Below, piece by piece: positions 26,384 through 35,362 of a stretch of DNA of 50,555 nucleotides. Made by a program: the position numbers and the translations under genes. Within the stretch, counting starts at the first letter, position 1; every line of letters begins with the position of its first letter. This DNA is from Verrucomicrobiota bacterium (GTDB lineage: Bacteria; Verrucomicrobiota; Verrucomicrobiia; Verrucomicrobiales; DEV007), in NCBI GenBank assembly GCA_030625775.1, contig DAOUQC010000030.1, positions 1 through 50,555 on the forward strand, in the 5' to 3' direction. Under the pieces are notes generated by a model, which saw only the letters and a list, made by a program, of their open reading frames with translations, ran no database searches and was not told the origin of the DNA.

Positions 26384-26539
26384 GTCACAACCTCTATCAC
26401 AGACCACTCGGAAGGGAAAGGGTTTTTCGCATTTCCTCTATGTCCATGATCATAAATTTGCAGTTTAAATTCAACAAATCCCCTCTCCCCCTGTCACAAA
26501 CAGATAGCCACCTGCCCGCCTGCACCCCCATTCAAAGAA

Positions 26540-29212
26540 ATGAGCCCATACCGCCTGCTTTCCCCTGGATTCCCTGCCTTGTTTCTTGTCGCCCTGTTGC
26601 CAGACTTTATGCCCCGGGCAAGCTCTGCTGAAAATAAACCGCCCGTATCAAAAATCACCTACGAACAACACATTCGTCCTATCCTGAAAGCTAATTGTTT
26701 TCAGTGCCATGGAGAAGGTGAAAAACTCAAAGGCAATCTCGATCTGCGACTACGGCGCTTTATGGTGAAAGGTGGAGAAACGGGTGCCGCCATCGTACCC
26801 GGTAACCTGAAAAAAAGCCTTCTCCATAAACAGCTCATCGAAGGCGAAATGCCACCCGAAGACAAACATCTCAAACCCGCGGAAATCGCCCTGATCGGTA
26901 AATGGATCGCAGCCGGAGCTCCCACACTCCGGGATGAACCCGATACCATTTCCGGCTTCGTGATCACTGAAGAGGAACGCAACTTCTGGTCCCTTCGCCC
27001 AGTTCAATCGCCCAGGCTTCCGAAAGTAAAACACCCCGACCGGGTGGAGACCGCCATCGACACATTCCTGTTAAAAAAGCTCGAAAAAGCCGGACACACA
27101 TTCAATCCTGTCGCAGCCAAAGGAATTCTGATTCGTCGTATCACTTACGACCTGACGGGACTGCCCCCATCGTTGGAGGAAATCGATAACTTTCTCGCTG
27201 ACAATGCACCCGGTTCTTATGAACGTCTCGTTGATCGCTTGCTTGCCTCGGAGCACTTCGGCGAACGTTGGACTCGCCACTGGCTCGACGTCGCCGGTTA
27301 CAGTGACTCGGAAGGTTACACCACCAGTGACACCGTTCGCAACTGGTCATGGAAATACCGCGATTACATCGTGCAAGCATTCAACAACAACATGCCCTTT
27401 GACCAATTCATCCGTGAGCAACTGGCGGGTGATGAAATGGTCAAACCTCCTTATAAGGATCTCACGACTGAGCAGCAATCCAAACTCGCTGCCACTGGTT
27501 TTCTGCGCATGGCCCCAGACGGCACCGGATCCGGGCCGGATGACCAGAACATCGCCCGCAACCAGGTCGTGGCGGATACGCTCCAGATTGTCTCAACCAG
27601 TTTGCTCGGCACTACGATGCTTTGTGCCCAGTGCCACAATCATCGTTATGATCCGATTTCGCAGAAGGACTATTACCAGATGCGAGCCATCTTCGAGCCA
27701 GCTCTCGACTGGAAACATTGGAAAAGCCCTGCAAGCCGTCGCATTTCACTTTATACGGATCAGAACAAAGCTGACGCGGCCAAAGTCGAAAAGAAAGCCA
27801 AAACCATGGACGCCGAGCGCCTTAAACTTCAGACAAAATACGTCAATGAAGTGGTCGAAATCGAGATTGCCAAGTTACCGAAAGATATTCAGGATGCGGC
27901 TCGGGTTGCCCGAAATACGGAAGAGAAAAAACGCACAGAAGCCCAGAAACTGCTGTTGAAAGACAACCCCCGCATCAAAAAAGCCTCGGGAGGATCACTC
28001 TATCTCTACAACCGCAAGCACGCTGATGAAATTAAAAAACTAGCGGCCGATATCGCAACCGTGCGTGCCACCAAGCCGCCGGAAAATTACATTCGCGCGC
28101 TCTGGGAACAACCGGGCGGCAAACTCCCTGCAACCCACCTGTTCAATCGTGGCGATCATGAACAACCGAAGGAAATTCTCCATCCAAGTGGACTTGCTGT
28201 TCTTGGCGAATGGGGTGCCGGTGAAATTGCTGACAACAATCCTGACCTGCCAACCAGCGGTCGCCGCCTAGCCTACGCCCGGAAAATCACCAACGGCAAA
28301 CACCCTCTTTTGCCACGAGTGCTAGTCAACCGATTCTGGTCGCACCTTTTCGGCAAAGGCATCGTCACCACTCTCGGAGACTTCGGCGCACTCGGCACCG
28401 AACCCAGTCATCCTGAACTGCTCGACTGGATGGCCGCCGACTTCACCGATAACGATTGGGATTTCAAACACACGCTCAAGCAAATGCTCATGTCATCCGC
28501 CTACCGCCAATCTTCCGACCGCAAAGCCGACCTGAATGAAATTGATCCGGACAATAAATTGATCGGGCGCATGGCCATAAGACGCCTCGATGCCGAATCC
28601 ATCCGCGATTCGGTGTTGGTGATGAGCAAAAAATTTAATGACGAACTCTACGGCAAACCCGTGCCGGTGATGGAAGATGGAGTGGGGCAGATCATTGTTG
28701 GCAAGGAAAACAAAGACGGTGAAGGCAAACCCGGCAAAACGGTCGGGCTCAACGGACAGGAATACCGTCGCAGTCTTTACATCCAGGCTCGCCGCAGTCG
28801 ACCTCTCGCGGTTTTGCAATCCTTTGACCGCCCCGATATGACGGAAACCAATTGCACCGAACGCACCTCGTCAACTGTCGCGCCCCAATCCCTGATGTTG
28901 ATGAACAGCCAGTTCATCACCGATTTCTCTGGCCACATCGCCAAGCGCCTGCAACGCGATCACGCCAAGAACCTGCCCGCCCAGATTGATCTCGCCTGGC
29001 GCCTGATCTACGGGCGACCCCCTTCGGACACGGAAGCCTCTGATGCCCGCTCCTTTCTCGAAAACCAGCAACGCGTTTTGCCGCCAAAGCCCGTCGCTCA
29101 AAAACCGATCAAAGGCCAACCCTCTCCCCTGGCTCTGGACGCCGCCACGCTTTCACTCGCCACATTTTGCCAGGCCCTGCTCAGCTCCAACGAATTCCTC
29201 TACGTGAACTGA
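26540..29212 (+). CDS. Secreted cytochrome-like protein with PSCyt1, DUF1549 and DUF1553 domains
   Basis: 890 residues, a PVC-group family usually paired with a DUF1501 gene. A signal segment (LLSPGFPALFLVALLPDFMPRASSAE) is followed by a cytochrome-like domain with the haem motif CFQCH at about residues 52-56 (ITYEQHIRPILKANCFQCHGEGEKLKGNLDLR). DUF1549 follows at about 165-370 (DTFLLKKLEKAG, RRITYDLTGLPPSLEEI, RWTRHWLDVAGYSDSEGY, MLCAQCHNHRYDPISQKDYY with a second CxxCH). A Lys/Glu-rich helical insert precedes DUF1553 at about 570-880 (LLPRVLVNRFWSHLFGKGIVTTLGDFG, RRLDAESIRDSVL, DRPDMTETNCTERTSSTVAPQSLMLMNSQF). The substrate is unknown; a haem or electron-transfer role in polysaccharide breakdown is inference. 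Confidence 0.92.
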   Translation: MSPYRLLSPGFPALFLVALLPDFMPRASSAENKPPVSKITYEQHIRPILKANCFQCHGEGEKLKGNLDLRLRRFMVKGGETGAAIVPGNLKKSLLHKQLIEGEMPPEDKHLKPAEIALIGKWIAAGAPTLRDEPDTISGFVITEEERNFWSLRPVQSPRLPKVKHPDRVETAIDTFLLKKLEKAGHTFNPVAAKGILIRRITYDLTGLPPSLEEIDNFLADNAPGSYERLVDRLLASEHFGERWTRHWLDVAGYSDSEGYTTSDTVRNWSWKYRDYIVQAFNNNMPFDQFIREQLAGDEMVKPPYKDLTTEQQSKLAATGFLRMAPDGTGSGPDDQNIARNQVVADTLQIVSTSLLGTTMLCAQCHNHRYDPISQKDYYQMRAIFEPALDWKHWKSPASRRISLYTDQNKADAAKVEKKAKTMDAERLKLQTKYVNEVVEIEIAKLPKDIQDAARVARNTEEKKRTEAQKLLLKDNPRIKKASGGSLYLYNRKHADEIKKLAADIATVRATKPPENYIRALWEQPGGKLPATHLFNRGDHEQPKEILHPSGLAVLGEWGAGEIADNNPDLPTSGRRLAYARKITNGKHPLLPRVLVNRFWSHLFGKGIVTTLGDFGALGTEPSHPELLDWMAADFTDNDWDFKHTLKQMLMSSAYRQSSDRKADLNEIDPDNKLIGRMAIRRLDAESIRDSVLVMSKKFNDELYGKPVPVMEDGVGQIIVGKENKDGEGKPGKTVGLNGQEYRRSLYIQARRSRPLAVLQSFDRPDMTETNCTERTSSTVAPQSLMLMNSQFITDFSGHIAKRLQRDHAKNLPAQIDLAWRLIYGRPPSDTEASDARSFLENQQRVLPPKPVAQKPIKGQPSPLALDAATLSLATFCQALLSSNEFLYVN

Positions 29213-29246
29213 GTCCTTACATTTATCACTTTTTGATTGTTCCCGC

Positions 29247-30680
29247 ATGAGTACCAACCGTAGAGATTTTTTAAGCCGTAGTGGAATGGGCATGGGCTCC
29301 GTCGCTCTTTCATGGTTGCTGCAACGTGAAAATTCTCACGCCCGACCTTTCCCCGGCGAAAAAGAGTCCTTCAATCTCACTCCAAAAGAGCCCTTCGGAC
29401 GACCAAAGGCCAAGGCGATGATTTCCATGTTCATGCAGGGTGGCCCCAGCCACATCGATCTGATGGATCCCAAACCCCTGCTGGACAAATACGCTGGCAA
29501 AATTTTCCCAGGGAAAATCAAATACGACAACGCCGCCCAGGCAAGTTCGACCGTTCTTGCCTGTCCGTGGAAATACAGTCGATGCGGTGAATCCGGCATG
29601 GAGATCTCCGAACTTTTGCCACACCTGCAAACCATCGCCGATGACATCACTATCATCCGCTCCATGACCACGGGTGTGAACAACCACGGTCAGTCTATTT
29701 TTGCCCTTAACACTGGTCGTGTCACTCCAGGCAACCCTGCTCTTGGTGCATGGCTTTCCTACGGCCTTGGCAATGAAACCGACGAACTGCCATCTTTCAT
29801 TGTCTTAAAAGATCCTCGCGGGCTCCCTGTAATAGGCGTGCAAAACTGGAGCAATGGATGGTTGCCCTCTCTTTATCAAGGCACCGTCGTCCGCTCCCAG
29901 GAACCCCGCATTGCCAACCTCGATGCTCCGACCCACCTCAAGGGCGAACCGCAGAGGCGTTACCTCTCTTACCTCGACCAACTCAATCGCCAGCACCTCA
30001 ATCAACATCCTGGCGAACTCGAACTCGAAGCCCGCATCAGCTCTTACGAACTCGCCGCCAAAATGCAAACTGCCGCCAAGGAGGCTCTCGATATTTCCAG
30101 CGAATCCAAAGCTACCAAACAACTCTACGGCATCGATGACCCGGCCACCGAAGAATTCGGCACCCGTTGCCTCATCGCCCGTCGACTCGTCGAACGTGGC
30201 GTTCGCTTCGTCCAGCTATTTACCAAAAACCAGTATTGGGATCACCACGGATCCATTCGTAAACGCCTACCCGAATCCTGCAAGTACATCGATCAACCTG
30301 CCGCAGCTTTAGTGCAAGACCTGAAAGGCCGCGGATTACTCGACAGCACGCTTGTTCACTGGGGCGGTGAAATGGGCAGACTTCCAGTTATCCAAAACGA
30401 CACCGGCCCCGACAAAGTCGGACGCGATCACAACACTTACGGCTTCAGCATGTGGCTTGCTGGCGGGGGCGTTCGCGGCGGTTATGTTCACGGCGCCACC
30501 GATGAATGGGGTCACCACGCCGTGATCGATAAAGTCACCCAGCACGACTACCACGCCACCCTGCTTCACCTCTTCGGGCTCGGCGATGGAAAACTCAATT
30601 TTAAACGCAACGGTCTACCTGTCGGCCTCATTCCTCCGACCGACAGCGGCGAAGTCATCAAAGCTATTTTGAAAGGCTAG
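29247..30680 (+). CDS. Tat-exported DUF1501 protein (sulfatase-like fold)
   Basis: 477 residues with twin-arginine signal STNRRDFLSRSGMGMGSVALSW. The DUF1501 core follows: KAKAMISMFMQGGPSHIDLMDPKP, a Ser/Asp site, then TIIRSMTTGVNNHGQSIFALNTGR, and near the C-terminus VHWGGEMGRLPVIQ, GRDHNTYGFSMWLAGGGVRGGYVHGATDEWGHHAV and HDYHATLLHLFGL, which hold the conserved His and Asp of the alkaline-phosphatase superfamily. It follows the DUF1549/DUF1553 gene by 34 nt; this pairing recurs in PVC genomes, so the two are probably exported together and act on one substrate. Activity is unassigned. Confidence 0.92.
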   Translation: MSTNRRDFLSRSGMGMGSVALSWLLQRENSHARPFPGEKESFNLTPKEPFGRPKAKAMISMFMQGGPSHIDLMDPKPLLDKYAGKIFPGKIKYDNAAQASSTVLACPWKYSRCGESGMEISELLPHLQTIADDITIIRSMTTGVNNHGQSIFALNTGRVTPGNPALGAWLSYGLGNETDELPSFIVLKDPRGLPVIGVQNWSNGWLPSLYQGTVVRSQEPRIANLDAPTHLKGEPQRRYLSYLDQLNRQHLNQHPGELELEARISSYELAAKMQTAAKEALDISSESKATKQLYGIDDPATEEFGTRCLIARRLVERGVRFVQLFTKNQYWDHHGSIRKRLPESCKYIDQPAAALVQDLKGRGLLDSTLVHWGGEMGRLPVIQNDTGPDKVGRDHNTYGFSMWLAGGGVRGGYVHGATDEWGHHAVIDKVTQHDYHATLLHLFGLGDGKLNFKRNGLPVGLIPPTDSGEVIKAILKG

Positions 30681-30777
30681 AAGGGGAAGGTGGTAGGAGT
30701 TTAGGCTATAGGCTGTAGATCTCTGTAGTCCAAAGTTTCCCCTTGAACTCAGATCTCCGGAGGGTCTATTCCTTTCC

Positions 30778-32334
30778 GTGACTTCTAGCGTCCAAGCAAC
30801 ACCCCCTACCAACAACGACGCCCCTCCCCGTCGGCACAGTTTCTGGCGCACAGCGAACAAAATTGTCCTCGCCCACCTGATTCTCATTCTCACCATACTG
30901 GTTCCCTTCGGCATCCACGAAAACCGTCAAGCTCAACGCGACTGGGACGATTTTAAAATGCACTGGGAAGCCAAAGGAGAAATTTTTGACCTGGAAAAAC
31001 TCATTCCTCCGGAAATACCCGACAAAGAAAATTTTGCTGCCACCCCGATTATTGCGGAGATATTCACTGATCCGGATAATAATCGCCTCACCTCCATTGA
31101 TATAAATGAACTGCCCGGTTTTAGTGAGATTACCATCTCTTCTAAAAATACAAATCGTGTTTTAGGTGGGTTTAAAAACAAGCTCACTGACTACCTGAAA
31201 AATCCAAAAGACTTTCCTGCCGACCAAAAAGCCGCTGAAATCATCCTTCAATTATTAGAACCTCTGGAACCATTACTGAACGAGCTCGAACAAGCTTGCC
31301 AACGCTCCCAAGCCAGATATCCACTAGACTATTCAAACCCCATCACTGCAGACTACCCCCATTTGACCGCCTTGGTTAGCGTTTCAAAACCCCTGCGGTT
31401 ACGCATACGCGCTCACATTATTTTAGGAAATTCTGACTCTGCTCGCAGCGACATACAATTACTATTGCACACCGCTTACACTCTCGAAAATGAAAGCTCA
31501 TTAATCTCTACCTTGGTTGCTTCCACTCTAATCAATCAAGCACTCACCGCCATCTGGGAAGGCCTTCGTTTGCGCATATTCAAACCCAAGGATCTGGTCT
31601 TACTTGAAAAATCACTTCATAGAATAAACCTGAAACGAAGTTTTGTTTCAGCTATCCGCCATGAAAGGGCGGACAACCTCTCTATGCTTGAAAACGACCC
31701 CACAAACTATTTTGAACTCTTAGACGGCGACATCACTTCCGGCTACATGGACATCAAAACCCTTGCAAAAATGTTCCAACTACTGGGTTTTGGACAAACC
31801 TTTGTCATAAAAAACAAACTCAACTACTGTCAGTTTTATCAGCAACATTTTTTATCTACGAAAGGTAAAATTAACACCGAGTGGATCGACTTGGATACAG
31901 TCTCCGAGATAGAAAAACATCTCGCAGCCCTCCCAACATCCTCCTTCTTCTCCAACCATCCCTACACAGTCTTTTTGTCCGAAGGGAGTGCTTCGGCCTT
32001 TATCGCGATCACCGAGCGAACCGCCCAAACTGCTACCCGAATCGACCTCGCACGCATCGCCGTCGCACTCGAACTCTACCGACGCAAACACGGCAACTAC
32101 CCAAGCACACTCGCCCCACTCGCCCCCGCCCACCTCGAGACCATTCCCCGCGACCTCATCACCGGCGATGCGCTACATTACCGCATCAAAGCCGACGGCA
32201 CCCCCATCATCTACTCCGTCGGCCTCAACAAAACCGACAACGGCGGCCAGCTCAAAGAAGATCACCGCCAAGGCGACTGGGTCTGGCAATACACCCTACC
32301 CCCGGATTTCAACGAAGCCGACTGGAGCAAGTAA
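30778..32334 (+). CDS. Hypothetical membrane protein with pseudopilin-like C-terminus
   Basis: 518 residues; start is GTG at 30778 with GGAGG about 14 nt upstream, rather far. A Pro/Asn-rich cytoplasmic lead is followed by one transmembrane helix at about 30-45 (IVLAHLILILTILVPFGIHE). A long, largely helical periplasmic part comes next (LLEPLEPLLNELEQACQRSQARYPLDY, RLRIRAHIILGNSDSARSDIQLLLHTAYTLENES, LINQALTAIWEGLR). The last 80 residues read RIAVALELYRRKHGNYPSTLAPLAP, LITGDALHYRIKADGTPIIYSVGLNKTDNGG, which resembles the C-terminal portion of type II secretion pseudopilins. Codon 300 onward is more GC-rich than the first half. Function unknown; planctomycete-type relatives exist. Confidence 0.75.
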   Translation: MTSSVQATPPTNNDAPPRRHSFWRTANKIVLAHLILILTILVPFGIHENRQAQRDWDDFKMHWEAKGEIFDLEKLIPPEIPDKENFAATPIIAEIFTDPDNNRLTSIDINELPGFSEITISSKNTNRVLGGFKNKLTDYLKNPKDFPADQKAAEIILQLLEPLEPLLNELEQACQRSQARYPLDYSNPITADYPHLTALVSVSKPLRLRIRAHIILGNSDSARSDIQLLLHTAYTLENESSLISTLVASTLINQALTAIWEGLRLRIFKPKDLVLLEKSLHRINLKRSFVSAIRHERADNLSMLENDPTNYFELLDGDITSGYMDIKTLAKMFQLLGFGQTFVIKNKLNYCQFYQQHFLSTKGKINTEWIDLDTVSEIEKHLAALPTSSFFSNHPYTVFLSEGSASAFIAITERTAQTATRIDLARIAVALELYRRKHGNYPSTLAPLAPAHLETIPRDLITGDALHYRIKADGTPIIYSVGLNKTDNGGQLKEDHRQGDWVWQYTLPPDFNEADWSK

Positions 32335-32416
32335 CAAGGAAGGCTGTAGCGATTTAGACTATAGGGCTCCCGCCTCGGTTTCATTCTTCAGCTACATCGC
32401 GGCAAATTCTAACTCC

Positions 32417-33049
32417 TCACTCCTCACTCCTGACTTCTCCCTCAAGCATCCCCCCATCGATCAACTTCTGTTTTTCACTCGGCGGGTAAACCCCGCTCAC
32501 GTAACGCCCGTGTTTAAAAACCGCATCCCACATCACCGTGCCATCTTCATGCACATCTTTCACCGGCCCATCCCATAACAAATTTTCAACAAAATTTCCT
32601 GAAAACCGCAAGCGCCCATCTTCAAACCACTTCAAGTGACGTCCAAAGGCCGCTCCGTCCTTCATCATGGCATCGATCTCTCGCTTGCCGTTTTCAAACC
32701 ACTCGCGATGGCGAACTTTCTCACCGCGTTCGTAGTCGAGCATCTTCTTCATCCCGCCACCTTCATACCAGCGCATTTCCGCTCCATGCAGTTTTCCTTT
32801 TTCATAGTTGGCAAAGTATTTCATCTGCCAGTTCTTGTTCCGGCTGATGATCACACCGGTATAGGGCTCGGTTTCCCCTTTCAAATAAGCCAGGTCGTCT
32901 TGCTTTCGATTTTCAATATCTCCCTGTCTTGGAAACCCTGTTTTCTTGGCAGTTTTGTCCACCCGCTCTTCACCTGCTTTCTGACAGGCGTGCGAACCAA
33001 AAGAAAAAATCACCAACCCCAATATAGTTATACAACGCATCGATATCAT
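32417..33049 (-). CDS. Secreted MORN/YwqK-like repeat protein
   Basis: 210 residues. The N-terminus CITILGLVIFSFGSHAC may be a lipoprotein signal (S-H-A-C is an imperfect lipobox). The body has MORN_2/YwqK-like repeats: PYTGVIISRNKNWQMKYFANYEKGKLHGAEMRWYEGGGMKKMLDYERGEKVRHREWFENGKREIDAMMKDGAAFGRHLKWFEDGRLRFSGNF, with the G-x-x-x-x-W/Y-x-x-G-x-x rhythm of about 22 residues, five units. Such proteins are called YwqK family antitoxins in some annotations, but no toxin gene is adjacent and the signal makes a structural envelope role more likely. GAAG lies 8 nt before the ATG. Confidence 0.8.
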   Translation of the reverse strand: MISMRCITILGLVIFSFGSHACQKAGEERVDKTAKKTGFPRQGDIENRKQDDLAYLKGETEPYTGVIISRNKNWQMKYFANYEKGKLHGAEMRWYEGGGMKKMLDYERGEKVRHREWFENGKREIDAMMKDGAAFGRHLKWFEDGRLRFSGNFVENLLWDGPVKDVHEDGTVMWDAVFKHGRYVSGVYPPSEKQKLIDGGMLEGEVRSEE

Positions 33050-33073
33050 GAAACATCTTCAACGAAACCACGC

Positions 33074-33098
33074 CTAAACGCAATGGTATTGCGTTTAG
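33074..33098. terminator. Perfect 11-bp inverted repeat between two minus-strand genes
   Basis: CTAAACGCAAT (33074-33084), loop GGT, ATTGCGTTTAG (33088-33098). The stem is perfect and lies after the creatininase-type gene stop (33165) and before the MORN gene start (33049), both minus strand. No T-run follows on the minus strand (next bases are GCGTGG), so it could be a rho-independent-like hairpin or an operator for the MORN gene. Confidence 0.45.
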
Positions 33099-33164
33099 CA
33101 GCCGCCCTTCTTATCAAACACAAAAAATAAAGCAGACAAAAACCTCCATAACAATACCAGCAGC

Positions 33165-33893
33165 TCACGGATGATAAGACGGCGTCTCGGATCGCTGGCT
33201 TCCATTGATCATCGCTTCCGCAATCACACTTACCCGATCAATCGCACGATCCAAAAACTCCTGCCCCTTCTCAGCAGTGGCCAAAGATGGTTTTTGATCC
33301 TCCTGATCCTTCCACATATCCGTCCTGACATTCTCCGGAAACGCTGCCAGACCCACCGCGGTTTCAAACTCCTGGGCATGACCGGGTAAATCCTCCGGCA
33401 AGCGCGATCCACTTTCCAGTAATTCTTCCGCATCCGATTTGTCATACACATCCCAGTAGGACATGAAATGCATGTTCACCGGCGAAAACTCACGCAGATA
33501 CTGATCCCAAACTCCCTTGATCGGCGCGACATTGCCGCCGTGCCCGTTCAGCACCAGCACATTTTCGAATCCCGCTTCCACCACACTTCGGATCAGATCA
33601 TTCAATACCGCCATGAAGGTGCCCGGCCTTAGCGTCAGCGTGCCCGGATGTTTCATATGATGCTCGCTGATCCCCGCCATCAATCCCTCCGCAACCAGAA
33701 TCTGAGGACTCAGCCGACTGGCCACGCCTTCGGCCACCATCTTCACACTTCGCCAGTCGTGCTCCATCGCCAGATGCTCCAGATGCTGCTCGATCGCCGC
33801 GATCGGCAATACACAAAGCTTCAACTCACCCGATGCCATCCGCTCACGAAACTCCCGCCGTGTCAATTTCCTCAATAAATTTTTATCACTCAT
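33165..33893 (-). CDS. Creatininase family amidohydrolase
   Basis: Creatininase/FAPy deformylase-type metalloenzyme (PF02633), which hydrolyses cyclic or formylated amides using two metals. The 242-residue product from ATG 33893 has the metal-binding segment IAAIEQHLEHLAMEHDWRS (Glu, His, Asp), a core GLMAGISEHHMKHPGTLTLRPGTF, and the hallmark ENVLVLNGHGGN near the middle; PGHAQEFETAVGL supplies the later His/Glu. The usual G after E-x-H is Leu. A GTG three bases upstream is possible. It starts within 10 nt of the stop of the Tat protein at 33900, so they form an operon. Substrate not assignable. Confidence 0.85.
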   Translation of the reverse strand: MSDKNLLRKLTRREFRERMASGELKLCVLPIAAIEQHLEHLAMEHDWRSVKMVAEGVASRLSPQILVAEGLMAGISEHHMKHPGTLTLRPGTFMAVLNDLIRSVVEAGFENVLVLNGHGGNVAPIKGVWDQYLREFSPVNMHFMSYWDVYDKSDAEELLESGSRLPEDLPGHAQEFETAVGLAAFPENVRTDMWKDQEDQKPSLATAEKGQEFLDRAIDRVSVIAEAMINGSQRSETPSYHP

Positions 33894-33899
33894 CACTCA

Positions 33900-35282
33900 T
33901 CATTTTCCCAATACGGCTTCAATTCCTCTCGGCTGTTCCATGTCTTCAGTTATAATTTTCCAGGTCCCCCCCATCTCACGCATCGTTTCAAAATTCCTCG
34001 CCTGATAAGCAAACTGCAACTGTGGTGTTGGTAATGCCACTCCCCCCTTATCGCGCGACTCCATCGCCGCTCCCAGCAGGCCTGTCGTCAGCAAAGTTCG
34101 CTCCACCGGATACGGTGACTGCCCCTCCCGAAAAAGTGACTGAATCGAATAAGACAAAGCTCGAAACAAATTGCGGTTATTCCACGGACCAACATGAAAA
34201 CGTGTAGTCAGCAGCTTCGCTTTCCCTGCGATCTCACAGGCAAAATTCCAGCGAATCCCGTCATTGCCAACTTTCAACACCGTCCCGCGTGTTCCGTCTT
34301 TGTAGCTGACTAAAATTCCGTAAAAATCTGTATCCGAAAACCTCGTTGCGCACATTTCCTTCAGCGATCGTTTGTCATCGGGAAATTCTGCCCGCATCGC
34401 CGCTTCCGCCAGGCCCACCGACCAGCGCCCCTCATCCGCTGCTTTCCACAATGCCTCTCCTTCCAGAAATTGCACTTCCCTCACCCCACTTTCATTGCCC
34501 TTGCGCCCCTCGACCAACGACTGCAACACTTCAAAGCCGTGAAAATCATAACGCTCCACCGGGCCACCATGAATTGACACGGCTTCCACTATTTTTGCCC
34601 CGGCAGGAATTTCCATCGGTGCCCTGCGCTCAGCCAAAGGCACAGAACTGCCCGCCATCAAACCAAATCCCATCTTGCGCGAGCTGTCATACATCGCCTT
34701 CGCCTCTTTCCACGAATGCGACAAATGTTTGTCAGTATAAACCGGAACCACGCGTCCACTTTTATCAAATACCGCTACGGTCTCATCAAAAAACTTCTTC
34801 TTCGGATACAACTCCTGTCCCTTATCATTAAAAGGATACTTTCCGTGCTCACCGATGATCAACACCGCATCGACCGACAGTTTTTCACCCCCCAGACACA
34901 ATGCCCCGTCGATCGTTTCATACACCGGAATATCAAACTCTTTTGCCACCTCCTGCGACATATCCGAGGCATTGCCCTCCAATCCTTCTTTCTCCGCGAT
35001 CTGATCTACAAAAAAACTAGCGATCTCGAACTCCTCACGAGGATCAACCACCTTCCCGTTGAACAAATAAGGCTGGAGAAAATTCTCAAGAATCACATGT
35101 GCATGAGAACGATAAAAAAAAGTCGTCATCACCACCGCCACCTTGATCTTCTTTTTTCCAACCTCCTTGGCTTTACAACCGGACAGTCCGCTCATCATAA
35201 CAGGCAGTGAAACACCCGCCATCCACATAAAGCACCGTCGCGAAAATCCTTCACTCCCCCATTCGTGTTTATTGGTCTCCAT
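33900..35282 (-). CDS. Tat-exported protein of unknown function
   Basis: From ATG 35282 (GGAGG 4-5 nt upstream) the product is 460 residues. The N-terminus METNKHEWGSEGFSRRCFMWMAGVSLPVMMSGLSGC holds a twin-arginine signal with a Cys that may also be a lipobox (LSGC). The mature protein has a Rossmann-like first half (IKVAVVMTTFFYRSHAHVILENFLQPYLFNGKVVDPREEFEIASFFVDQ, VDAVLIIGEHGKYPFNDKGQELYPKKKFFDETVAVFDKSGRVVPVYTDKHLSHSW). EFPDDKRSLKEMCATRFSDTDFYGILVSYKDGTRGTVLKVG follows later. It resembles a PVC-group protein set often called hypothetical; no catalytic motif is identified. It heads a two-gene unit with the creatininase-type enzyme. The first 26 nt of the gene overlap a dispersed repeat. 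Confidence 0.8.
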   Translation of the reverse strand: METNKHEWGSEGFSRRCFMWMAGVSLPVMMSGLSGCKAKEVGKKKIKVAVVMTTFFYRSHAHVILENFLQPYLFNGKVVDPREEFEIASFFVDQIAEKEGLEGNASDMSQEVAKEFDIPVYETIDGALCLGGEKLSVDAVLIIGEHGKYPFNDKGQELYPKKKFFDETVAVFDKSGRVVPVYTDKHLSHSWKEAKAMYDSSRKMGFGLMAGSSVPLAERRAPMEIPAGAKIVEAVSIHGGPVERYDFHGFEVLQSLVEGRKGNESGVREVQFLEGEALWKAADEGRWSVGLAEAAMRAEFPDDKRSLKEMCATRFSDTDFYGILVSYKDGTRGTVLKVGNDGIRWNFACEIAGKAKLLTTRFHVGPWNNRNLFRALSYSIQSLFREGQSPYPVERTLLTTGLLGAAMESRDKGGVALPTPQLQFAYQARNFETMREMGGTWKIITEDMEQPRGIEAVLGK

Positions 35283-35327
35283 TTGCCTCCGGCTGTCTCG
35301 TTTTAATCTCGGCTGTGGTTCTCTTTC
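35261..35327 (+). repeat. Copy of a dispersed intergenic repeat overlapping a gene start
   Basis: Read on the plus strand, 35261-35286 matches the repeat also seen at 36736 in 22 of 26 positions, and 35317-35327 holds the following GGTTCTCTTTC element after about 30 extra bases. On the minus strand the overlapping part encodes the first residues (METNKHE) and the ATG of the gene ending at 33900. Confidence 0.6.
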
Positions 35328-35362
35328 TTGATAGTTGCATGCAACCACACCATATAGTGAAC

